This document shows, piece by piece, positions 40,339 through 48,306 of a stretch of DNA of 64,000 nt. The first letter of the stretch is position 1, and every line of letters starts with the position of its first letter. A program made the position numbers and the translations under genes. The stretch spans positions 434,001-498,000 of the forward strand of contig NC_013077.1 in NCBI RefSeq assembly GCF_000142805.1. The letters run 5' to 3'. The stretch comes from Lachancea thermotolerans CBS 6340 (lineage: Eukaryota > Ascomycota > Saccharomycetes > Saccharomycetales > Saccharomycetaceae). The notes beneath the pieces are model-generated. The model searched no databases. It saw only the letters and a list, made by a program, of their open reading frames with translations, and was not told the DNA's origin.

Positions 40339-40515
40339 GGTCTTAAAGTCGCTCTCGTTGTTGGTAAACGACACTTGTGTGTAACTTGATTTTAAATATA
40401 GTTTAGAATCTATAACTTTGTGAAATTTCGACACTTGGAATCTCACTCTTAAAAACTACCCGACAAGAGCAGAGGGCAAGCTAAAGATCGATTGCTAACA
40501 CCGGCTTTCTTGTAG

Positions 40516-42417
40516 ATGGGTGTCAAGAATCGCAGAAAGAGACAAGAGTCTTCTCCCGAATCTGTAACAGATAAAGGTCAAGAAAAACGCCACGGCGCGG
40601 CGGCGTCTCATCGACACGTTCACAAAAAGAGCAAGAAATCTAGCCAAGAAAGTAAGAAAACATGGAGGGAATCACGAAGAATAGTGTTCAGTTTGGGTGC
40701 CATCTTGGGGCTACTCATTGCGGTCTACGCGGGAGCTTACGGAGGGAAGACAAATAATACCCTATTTGATAACTTTGTAAACTTTGATTCGCTTCAGGAC
40801 TACGTTGATGATTGGAAGGAAATATTGCCGCAGGGCCTTATGTCGCTTATTTCTGACGCCCAGCGCACGACGTCTCCCAAGGACCTCACTGAGAGCTTCG
40901 CCGTTGGCAAACAGCTTCACAAAGACATGAATCTCACAGACAAGCACCCAGTTATCATGGTGCCTGGTGTGATATCTACCGGGATCGAAAGCTGGGGTCT
41001 ATACGGAGACGAGGAGTGTTCGAGCGAAGCTCACTTCCGCAAGCGGCTGTGGGGATCTTTTTACATGCTGAAAACCATGGTGCTAGACAAAGTTTGCTGG
41101 CTGCGGCACGTCATGTTGGACCCTGAAACAGGGCTGGATCCGGCCAATTTTACGCTTCGAGCGGCTCAGGGGTTTGAGGCTGCAGATTTCTTTATGGCGG
41201 GGTACTGGATTTGGAATAAAGTACTGCAAAACCTGGGGGCCATCGGATACGATCCCAATAAGATGGCTACGGCGGCCTACGATTGGAGGCTGGCTTATTT
41301 AGACCTAGAGCGCCGCGATAGCTATTTCTCAAAACTGAAGCAGAAGATTGAGATGGATTACAAGCTCACTGGCGAGAAGACCGTGCTAGTAGGCCACTCC
41401 ATGGGATCGCAAGTCGTGTTCTATTTCCTGAAGTGGGTTGAGGCCGAAGGACCTCTCTACGGCAATGGTGGAGTTGGGTGGGTTGAAAAGTATGTGGACT
41501 CGTTTGTTAACGTAGCTGGTACGCTGCTGGGGGCCCCTAAGACAGTCCCGGCTCTGATAAGCGGCGAAATGAAAGACACAATCCAGCTGAATGCCTTGGC
41601 CATGTACGGTTTGGAGAAATTCTTCAGCAGAAAAGAGCGGGTCGACATGATACAAACATGGGGCGGCGTCCCTTCAATGCTCCCCAAGGGCGGTTCCATG
41701 ATCTGGGGCACTAACGAGGTGTCCGTCGAAGACAACACGCACAACAACTCTCACTCGTTCGGTGAGTTCATACGGTTTGAGCGTGAGTCGCAAAGTGTCT
41801 TCTCGCAGCGCAGTTTTTCAATGGATGACTCCATTGACCTGCTGCTGCGGCTCTCGCCAACCTGGTTGCAGAAACGCATTAAAGACCAGTACTCCTTTGG
41901 TGTGGCAACATCAGAGAAGCAGATGCGCGAAAACGAACTCCATCACACTTACTGGTCCAACCCTCTTGAGGTACCGCTGCCGGACGCGCCTAGCTTGAAG
42001 ATTTACTGCATTTACGGCGTGGGCAACCCGACAGAGCGTGCCTACGTCTACAAAGAAGACCCGGAACACCCGGACCTTAACATCACCATCGACTACGAAA
42101 GCAGTAACCCCGTCTCCTTCACGGACGGCGACGGAACCGTGCCCGTGGTGACTCACGCAATGTGCCAAAAGTGGGCTCAGGGTCGTAGTCCCTACAACCC
42201 AAGCAACGCCTCCGTCAAAATCATAGAAATTAAGCACCAGCCCGAGCGCTTCGATATTCGCGGCGGCGCCAAAAGTGCAGAGCACGTCGACATCCTAGGT
42301 AGCGCAGAACTAAACGAATATGTGCTGAAAATCGCTGGCGGAAAAGGAGATTCTATAGAGCCGCGCGAGCTAACTAACCTGAGTCAATGGGTTCGCGATA
42401 TGCCATTTCCTATGTAA
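40516..42417 (+). CDS. LRO1: Phospholipid:diacylglycerol acyltransferase
   Basis: 633 residues (S. cerevisiae 661). A basic cytosolic N-terminus (1-53, many Lys/Arg) is followed by one membrane segment (about 56-76) and a large luminal LCAT-like alpha/beta hydrolase domain. The nucleophile elbow GHSMGS is at about 293-298; the Asp in SFTDGDGTVP and the His in SAEHVDILG complete the triad. The lid region WGLYGDEECSSEAHFRKRLWGSFYM is recognisable. Lro1 makes triacylglycerol from diacylglycerol with a phospholipid as acyl donor, in the ER. Confidence 0.97.
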   Translation: MGVKNRRKRQESSPESVTDKGQEKRHGAAASHRHVHKKSKKSSQESKKTWRESRRIVFSLGAILGLLIAVYAGAYGGKTNNTLFDNFVNFDSLQDYVDDWKEILPQGLMSLISDAQRTTSPKDLTESFAVGKQLHKDMNLTDKHPVIMVPGVISTGIESWGLYGDEECSSEAHFRKRLWGSFYMLKTMVLDKVCWLRHVMLDPETGLDPANFTLRAAQGFEAADFFMAGYWIWNKVLQNLGAIGYDPNKMATAAYDWRLAYLDLERRDSYFSKLKQKIEMDYKLTGEKTVLVGHSMGSQVVFYFLKWVEAEGPLYGNGGVGWVEKYVDSFVNVAGTLLGAPKTVPALISGEMKDTIQLNALAMYGLEKFFSRKERVDMIQTWGGVPSMLPKGGSMIWGTNEVSVEDNTHNNSHSFGEFIRFERESQSVFSQRSFSMDDSIDLLLRLSPTWLQKRIKDQYSFGVATSEKQMRENELHHTYWSNPLEVPLPDAPSLKIYCIYGVGNPTERAYVYKEDPEHPDLNITIDYESSNPVSFTDGDGTVPVVTHAMCQKWAQGRSPYNPSNASVKIIEIKHQPERFDIRGGAKSAEHVDILGSAELNEYVLKIAGGKGDSIEPRELTNLSQWVRDMPFPM

Positions 42418-42614
42418 GCTTTTGTAACTACCGTTTCCATTGGACGCGCTCCACCACGAAATTTTCCATTTCAGCGCAGTCGCGTAATTCTTTTACAATA
42501 TAATTGAAGAATAACACGTTAAAATTGGGAAACTTGACAAAAGCGCGACTATATATCTAAGAGGCACCTAGCGGAAGAGCTCCTAAGACCTGATAAGGAC
42601 CAAATCAAGTGAAC

Positions 42615-43211
42615 ATGCCTGCCGAACTCGAAAGAAAGCCACTGGGAGCCGTGTCGCAGTCGCGGATAAACCAGCTAAAGGGCCGCACTCACGGCAAAGT
42701 CGGGAAGCCTGCGGCGACGACGAAGCTCCCGTCGATTATGTCGATCATACACCAGGAGACAAGTGCTGACACGCACGCGCCTGAAACTAACACACGCGGA
42801 AGCGAGCTGGCCAGGCCGTCCAAGTCCGCGCCGGAGTGCGACTTCGACCTCATCTCGGAGAAGCTGCGAATCCGCATGCAACTGGCACACTACAAGTTCA
42901 AGACCAAGCAGGGCCACCTCAAGTTCCGTCAGCTACAGCCCGCGGTCCCCGCGGTAACTCTGTCGGCGCCAGCCGAAGGGCCTCGGGACGCGTCGTCCGG
43001 CACGACGTCGCCTCTGAGTTCATCCCAGCGGCGCTCCAAGCCCTCGCGGAGACTTGTGGGATCCCAGGGCGCGCTACGCACACCAGTAAAGCCACGCACG
43101 CTCTCCTCACACGCTCTGGCCCCCCGGGCTGCAGCCGAGTCCGGCCAGAACACACCGATGTCCGTTGAGGCCGCGCGCTCGCTTATAGACCTGTTCACAA
43201 GTCAGCATTAG
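42615..43211 (+). CDS. NRM1: Co-repressor of MBF transcription
   Basis: 198 residues from the ATG at 42615 (Nrm1 249). The GTB-type motif, through which Nrm1 and Whi5 bind MBF or SBF, is visible as FDLISEKLRIRMQLAHYKFKT at about residues 76-96 (longer block described by position). The rest is basic, Ser/Pro-rich and disordered, and the end VEAARSLIDLFTSQH is helical. Nrm1 turns off G1/S genes when cells leave G1. Its place between LRO1 and CSE2 matches YNR008W-YNR010W, which supports NRM1 rather than WHI5. The codons are GC-rich compared with LRO1. Confidence 0.82.
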   Translation: MPAELERKPLGAVSQSRINQLKGRTHGKVGKPAATTKLPSIMSIIHQETSADTHAPETNTRGSELARPSKSAPECDFDLISEKLRIRMQLAHYKFKTKQGHLKFRQLQPAVPAVTLSAPAEGPRDASSGTTSPLSSSQRRSKPSRRLVGSQGALRTPVKPRTLSSHALAPRAAAESGQNTPMSVEAARSLIDLFTSQH

Positions 43212-43298
43212 TGCCCAGTAGCATCCAAGCATTGCTCGTGCTCGCTAGAGCGCATAACGAACTCTCCGCAATGTGCCCACAATGCTTGACAGTTCAAA

Positions 43299-43368
43299 CA
43301 CGTGACTTCACAGAAGCACGTGATGCATCCAGGGTCTATATCACGTGGCAATTGACAGACACCACGTG
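43299..43368. promoter_or_regulatory. Four CACGTG boxes in 70 bases upstream of ERG2
   Basis: CACGTG at 43299-43304, 43317-43322, 43342-43347 and 43363-43368. Three have a following A or a preceding T as in Cbf1 sites. They lie 170-239 bases before the ERG2 ATG. Confidence 0.65.
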
Positions 43369-43408
43369 ACACGCCTCTCAAACGCGTTCGAGAGATCTCG
43401 TTCGCGTG

Positions 43409-43465
43409 CTCGTTTAGCACAACCGGAAAGACGAAAACATCGAAGCGGGCCAAACGGTATAAAAA
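43409..43465 (+). promoter_or_regulatory. SRE-like site and TATA box of ERG2
   Basis: CTCGTTTAGC at 43409-43418 resembles the sterol element bound by Upc2/Ecm22 (CTCGTATAAG) at most positions. TATAAAAA at 43458-43465 stands 80 bases before the ATG. The SRE assignment is tentative. Confidence 0.4.
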
Positions 43466-43537
43466 AATGGGCGCTGAGCTGATCGAGCCTACAATCGAAG
43501 GACAGACTGGAAAAGCATCGGACGAATTACCCTTGCA

Positions 43538-44206
43538 ATGAAGCTTCTTTACGTGGTGGGCGTGCTGCTCAGCACCTACTACATCATGGACAAGCTGCTA
43601 TACACTTGGTTGCCCACAAACTGTGTCTTTGACCCCGATAGATTAGTGCTGATCGCGAACAAGGTGATCGCGACGCACAACCAGATGGGCAATTCTACCA
43701 CGGAGCAGCTCCTGATGGACGTCAGAGAGGAGCTTGCCAAGGAGTACGGCGACAAGTGGATCAACCCATACGAGAAGGACAAGTGGGTATTCAACAACGC
43801 AGGCGGTGCGATGGGCCAGATGCTCATCTTGCACGCTTCGTTCTCGGAATACTTGATTCTGTTCGGATCCGCCACGGGTAACGAGGGCCACTCCGGTGTG
43901 CACTTCGCCGACGACTGGTTTACGATCCTTAAGGGTACGCAGCTCGCGTCGCTGCCGGAAAACCCTTCGCCAGAGGTCTACAACGCGGGAGACGTCCATC
44001 TGATGCGCAAGGGCTACGCCAAACAGTACAGCATGGCCCGCGAGTCGTACGCGTTGGAGTACGCTAGAGGCTGGATCCCATTCATGCTGCCTTTCGGCTT
44101 CTTGGACACCTTCACCAGTACCCTGGACTTCTATACCCTGGGTAAGACCGTCTGGATCACCGGACGCGACATGCTCAGACATCTGTTCGTGAATGGCAAG
44201 TTCTAA
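43538..44206 (+). CDS. ERG2: C-8 sterol isomerase
   Basis: 222 residues, the same length as S. cerevisiae Erg2. The N-terminal membrane segment (about 4-24) anchors it in the ER, and the sigma-1-receptor-like cupin domain carries the family stretches FNNAGGAMGQMLILHASFSEYL and GHSGVHFADDWFTIL. It ends with two amphipathic membrane-associated helices. The enzyme moves the double bond from C8-C9 to C7-C8 in ergosterol synthesis. In S. cerevisiae ERG2 (YMR202W) is next to TOM40; here CSE2 from the sister region lies between them. Confidence 0.97.
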   Translation: MKLLYVVGVLLSTYYIMDKLLYTWLPTNCVFDPDRLVLIANKVIATHNQMGNSTTEQLLMDVREELAKEYGDKWINPYEKDKWVFNNAGGAMGQMLILHASFSEYLILFGSATGNEGHSGVHFADDWFTILKGTQLASLPENPSPEVYNAGDVHLMRKGYAKQYSMARESYALEYARGWIPFMLPFGFLDTFTSTLDFYTLGKTVWITGRDMLRHLFVNGKF

Positions 44207-44458
44207 TGCGTTAACAGTGCACGATGACATCCGAGCGAAGATCCGGGGTAAGCAAGACGCCTGGCCGGAGCCATGCACTCGTCCCAGCGCCCCGATCGTA
44301 TATATCACTCACCACGGCACATCGAACTATATAAGATTTAAAACCATTGATCTTCCAAATACTTCCCGGCAGCCTGAACAGCAGCGGCAATTCATCAAGT
44401 CAGCTTCCGCAAAGCACCGCTTTAATCCGAGAAACCACGCGGTATCCAAATTATCTCA

Positions 44459-44818
44459 ATGGCTTCCTCTAGTTTGAGCAACGCTTCTCTTGCGCAGATT
44501 GAGGCCCTCTTGGTGCCGAACGCGCAGAGCTCGGGCCAGAGCTCCGAGTTCATCCCACAGCTCTACTACGCCCTACATCAGGTCAAAAAGGATCCAAACA
44601 GCAGCGTGAACTCCTTAGAAACAGCGACCTCCAGCATTCGCCATAGGCTCAAGCAGTGCAAATCTCACATCGCCGAGAGTGAAGAGTGCCGAGCGCTATT
44701 GAGCAAAACGCCCGAGGAGTGGGAAGCCGCACTGCGGCAACGCCAGAAGGACCTCGCGGTGAAACAGCAAGTCTTTGCGCGGCTTGAACGGCAGATCCGG
44801 GACCTAGGTGACCACTAG
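44459..44818 (+). CDS. CSE2: Mediator middle-module subunit Med9
   Basis: 119 residues (S. cerevisiae 149). It is a small helical protein: a Ser/Gln-rich N-terminus, then two amphipathic helices with coiled-coil character (SIRHRLKQCKSHIAESEECRALL and the final helix EEWEAALRQRQKDLAVKQQVFARLERQIRDL, residues about 62-116). That is the Med9 architecture, and it fits the position after NRM1 and ERG2 (YNR010W). Med9 pairs with Med4 in the middle module of Mediator. Confidence 0.85.
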   Translation: MASSSLSNASLAQIEALLVPNAQSSGQSSEFIPQLYYALHQVKKDPNSSVNSLETATSSIRHRLKQCKSHIAESEECRALLSKTPEEWEAALRQRQKDLAVKQQVFARLERQIRDLGDH

Positions 44819-44842
44819 CTGGCCTTTGGAGTGCACATAGGT

Positions 44843-44871
44843 CACGTGATAAGCATGTGATTAAACACGTG
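44843..44871. promoter_or_regulatory. E-box cluster upstream of TOM40
   Basis: TCACGTGA (44842-44849), CATGTGA (44854-44860) and CACGTGA (44866-44872) within 31 bases, 140-170 bases before the TOM40 ATG. The RTCACRTG form is that of Cbf1. Confidence 0.55.
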
Positions 44872-45010
44872 ATAAATCCTTTTCTACGACTAGGCTTTGT
44901 TATTGAAAATTTTTACGGTGAGAGAGTATGGCAAAATTTGGGCTCATTTCAACTAAGGAACTATCTCTTCAAGAGACAAATAATAGATCTCCATCAATTG
45001 CATTTCTCAG

Positions 45011-46180
45011 ATGTCTGCATCGGCACCTCTCCCTCTGGGAGACTTCTCCAAGATCCCTGCTATCCCAGGTGTATCTCCTATGACAGACTCGCAAAAAAGA
45101 GAATCATTTTGGTCGTCGAACCCTATCTTCAGCTACTTGAACTCTGTTTACAACAACATTCATGCTCACAGACAGTCCTTGGCTCTAGTCAACCCGGGCA
45201 CTATTGAGAACCTGAACAAGGAGGTGTCACGCGATGTGCTTGTTGGCCAATATTTCTTCACAGGTCTGAGAGCTGACCTAAACAAGGCATTCTCCCTGAA
45301 CCCCGCATTCCAGACATCGCATACTCTGTCGGTCGGGTCTGCCAACTTGCCAAGCTACGCTTTCTCTGCTCTTTTCGCGAACGATAACATGTTCATCCAG
45401 GGAAACGTCGACAACGAGCTTTCTGTCTCTGGTAGACTGAACTATGGCTGGGACAAGAACAACATCACCAAGGTTACTCTTCAGTTCTCGCAGGGCCAGC
45501 CAAGCATGTGCCAGCTGGAGCAGGACTACCAGGGTTCCGACTTCTCTTTGAACTTCAAATCTCTCAACCCCTCCGTCAATTCGAAGGGTATCTTTACCGG
45601 TGTTGCAGTTGGTTCGATTTTGCAAAGTATTACCCCACAGTTCGCCCTTGGTTTGGAAGCCATTTTTAGCAGAGGCCAAGCTGGCATGCCAGCTGATGCT
45701 GCTGTCTCCTACGTCACCCGTTACGTTTCCCCAAAACAAGACTGGATTTTCTCCGGCCAGCTGCAAGCTAATGGTGCGCTAGTCGCATCTTTCTGGCGTA
45801 AGGTTGCTGAAAACGTCGAGGCTGGTTTGGAAACCAGCTTGCAAGCCTCTATGGTTCCAATCGCCGACCCGGTTATTGGAACCCCAATTGGTATTCAGCC
45901 CGCTATCGAAGGTTCCACCACGTTGGGCTGCAAGTACGAATACAGACAGTCCGTCTTCCGCGGTGCGATAGATGTCAACGGTAAGGTTGGCTGCTTCCTA
46001 GAAAGAAAGATTCTGCCTACTTTGTCAGTTTTGTTCTCTGGTGAGATCGACCACTTCAAGCAGGAAAGCAAATTGGGCTGCGGTCTACAATTTGAGACTG
46101 CTGGTAGCGAAGAACTCTTGATGTTGCAACAAGGCTTGGACCCTAACGGCAATCCTCTACAGGCCCCTGTGCAAGTTTAA
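45011..46180 (+). CDS. TOM40: Mitochondrial outer-membrane import channel
   Basis: 389 residues (S. cerevisiae 387). There is no presequence. After a flexible N-terminus (1-60, with PLGDFSKIPAIPG) the 19-strand beta barrel follows, with alternating polar and hydrophobic residues. The last strand ends with a beta-signal (KLGCGLQFETAG), the sorting signal for the SAM complex. Tom40 is the pore through which almost all nuclear-encoded mitochondrial proteins enter. INP1 follows in convergent orientation, as YMR203W-YMR204C. Confidence 0.98.
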   Translation: MSASAPLPLGDFSKIPAIPGVSPMTDSQKRESFWSSNPIFSYLNSVYNNIHAHRQSLALVNPGTIENLNKEVSRDVLVGQYFFTGLRADLNKAFSLNPAFQTSHTLSVGSANLPSYAFSALFANDNMFIQGNVDNELSVSGRLNYGWDKNNITKVTLQFSQGQPSMCQLEQDYQGSDFSLNFKSLNPSVNSKGIFTGVAVGSILQSITPQFALGLEAIFSRGQAGMPADAAVSYVTRYVSPKQDWIFSGQLQANGALVASFWRKVAENVEAGLETSLQASMVPIADPVIGTPIGIQPAIEGSTTLGCKYEYRQSVFRGAIDVNGKVGCFLERKILPTLSVLFSGEIDHFKQESKLGCGLQFETAGSEELLMLQQGLDPNGNPLQAPVQV

Positions 46181-46861
46181 TGTACCTAATCAGCTCTTGT
46201 GTATAGCTCTTAAATTTCATTGTGAATGGCTTTGATTTAGCCTCACGTTTATTTTGCAGCGCCGAATTCTATTAACAGCGCCGGCGGCAACTTCAATAAA
46301 CAGACGAGCGCGCAGACTGGGTTAACATACCGTCTATTGCGGTATTGCATGAATTTGTTGGTATCAGTGTAAAGCGCTTGTATGGCCTTTTCACCACCGC
46401 TTTCTGGATGATGAAAAGGAAAAGTGAATATTCGCAACTTGAGCTTGACTATTTATGTTCAAGGAGAAATGTATCGCGATGCCATTTTTGAACGTATGCA
46501 TTAGCAAGCACTTCTTAAATCTAGCTTGGATAGCGACCCTTTTAAAGAAAAGATTTAAACACCAAAGCCAGCACTTGAATAAAACAACTACTCAAAGCTT
46601 GCAATGAAATGCTTCTGATGCAATTGTTCTATAATTTAGACTTCGACCGCCTTGATCCAAAGAAAATGTTGTGTTACGACGTGCATCATTAGTACGACTT
46701 GGTTCTTCTAATTTGGTGATGAAGTTTTTACAATACAACAAAGTAATGCTGTCGCCATTATAAAATTAATTCCAATAGCAGTAGATGCTTACTGCAAGCT
46801 CAAATACGACGGCTTTTATTTTCAAGTGATGGACCAGCCATTGTGCACTTGTTTTGTAGAA
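46181..46861. other. Long convergent gap TOM40 / INP1
   Basis: 681 AT-rich bases between two facing 3' ends. I looked for tRNA boxes, box C/D and H/ACA features, repeats and small conserved frames and found nothing convincing. Confidence 0.5.
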
Positions 46862-48028
46862 CTATTTATCCCTTAAGTCATCGAGACTGATGTCCATCCA
46901 GCTTCCACGAAGGATATTAAAGTTGACGATATCATTATTATTCGAATGAAGTCTCAAAGGAAACGAAGTTGACCGGACTATGGGTGACCTATATTGCAGT
47001 CTAGAGGGAATTGAAGAGGTTGGGTAAGAACTGAATCTTTTGTTTTCGATGCCGCGCCCTTTTTCAGAGGCATCTAGGTATGCGATATTTTTCATAGCTT
47101 TCTGGAAAGCGTCATGGATAAGATCGTCCTTATTACATGTCGACCCCGTTATTGATACGTTTTCGTCAAAAGACTCATCTGAGTCTTCCAACAAGTATTC
47201 TAAGTCACTTTCATTGCTATCGGGGGTACCTGGAGTTTGCTGGGGCGGTAGAGCTTCGTCCAAAGCCAAACTCTTTTCTGACTTATAAGAACAGATTGTG
47301 CTAATTATGCCCTCGAATTCAAAAATGATTTGATCGTTTAGTTTAGCAAGCTCCCCGGATGGCAAAAACTCGATTTCCCAAAACCTCTCTGGGTTGAAGA
47401 GCAATATTGAAATTTTGAATTCTGGGGAATCTAACCTTGTTACTTGCAGCCTTGGAAGAATTGGATGAATGATGTTGCCCTTGCGCCCTAAGCACAGGTA
47501 TGTCATTTTTTGTGGAGGTGACTTCACATTGTAGGTTATTATTTGGTAAATCTCAAGCACACCATTGGACATGAGGCAAGTTTCTCTCTTAAAGGATCCA
47601 GAGGACGGATTATCTCGCGAGCTGGAACGTCGCAGTACAGTTGATTGCGATGTCACAGTAGACGCTGAAGAATCGGAATTACTCCTCTGGGAACTTGCGT
47701 TGCAGTTCATCACCTTAACATGTTCATATTTGAAAAGTGTGACTCTCTGAGCCGAAAACCTCTGCTGGCATTTCTGGTCCGCTTTCTCACGGCTCGCGCT
47801 CTTTCCTACTATATCTCTTCGCAGCTTGGGAGGATTCAAACTTACTAACTCTGCGTTTGCTCCGGATTTCTTGTGTTTGTGTGATCGTAGCAGCAATGTG
47901 TTCTTAATGCTTTTGAATGGCGATTGCTGCTTTTTTTTCGAAGGCTTCGCCCCATTTGCTGGGTCCTTCTGTTGAGCCCGAATCAAGGCTTCTCCGGCAG
48001 TGCTACCACTTGCCTTGAGGCCACTCAT
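46862..48028 (-). CDS. INP1: Peroxisome inheritance protein
   Basis: 388 residues from the first ATG (S. cerevisiae 420). A basic Lys-rich N-terminus (about 15-60) is followed by the conserved RVTLFKYEHVKVMNC and, further on, the PH-like core ending RLDSPEFKISILLFNPERFWEIEFLPS. The second half is acidic and low-complexity (SDLEYLLEDSDESFDE). Inp1 tethers peroxisomes to the mother-cell cortex through Pex3 and the plasma membrane. It lies between TOM40 and PFK2 as in S. cerevisiae. Confidence 0.93.
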   Translation of the reverse strand: MSGLKASGSTAGEALIRAQQKDPANGAKPSKKKQQSPFKSIKNTLLLRSHKHKKSGANAELVSLNPPKLRRDIVGKSASREKADQKCQQRFSAQRVTLFKYEHVKVMNCNASSQRSNSDSSASTVTSQSTVLRRSSSRDNPSSGSFKRETCLMSNGVLEIYQIITYNVKSPPQKMTYLCLGRKGNIIHPILPRLQVTRLDSPEFKISILLFNPERFWEIEFLPSGELAKLNDQIIFEFEGIISTICSYKSEKSLALDEALPPQQTPGTPDSNESDLEYLLEDSDESFDENVSITGSTCNKDDLIHDAFQKAMKNIAYLDASEKGRGIENKRFSSYPTSSIPSRLQYRSPIVRSTSFPLRLHSNNNDIVNFNILRGSWMDISLDDLRDK

Positions 48029-48306
48029 AGCTTTGAGTCCAAGCACAACGAGGTTTATTCGCTTGTTTATGTTTCGAATGATTGAAACCTTTAAATCAAA
48101 TTGTGATGAAAAACTAAATACCACTTTCAAGAAGCTAGAGAAAAGAAGCTAGAGGCTTAAGTCATTTATCGTTATTATTGTTAGACATCGTTAAGTTTAC
48201 AAACCATTTCATAAAGAGGCAAAATCAGTCTATATCATACATTCCGGTTGTTATGCAGGTCGTCGCTTTTTCGGAAACCGAGTGGCTTGGGCCAGGTTCA
48301 CTTGGT

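Larger units (their letters stand above)
43212..43537. other. Intergenic region NRM1 / ERG2
   Basis: 326 bases holding the ERG2 promoter, which contains four CACGTG boxes, an SRE-like sequence and a TATA box. Confidence 0.6.

Noticed and set aside
40339-40446. N-terminal extension of ATG3
   Set aside because: It has no ATG, and the downstream [15 protein letters not shown] is the conserved family start.
43643-44308. Minus-strand frame of 221 codons opposite ERG2
   Set aside because: Shadow of the ERG2 codons; no recognisable features.
46404-46722. Box C-like ATGATGA and GTGATGA in the TOM40/INP1 gap
   Set aside because: No box D at suitable distance and no terminal stem.
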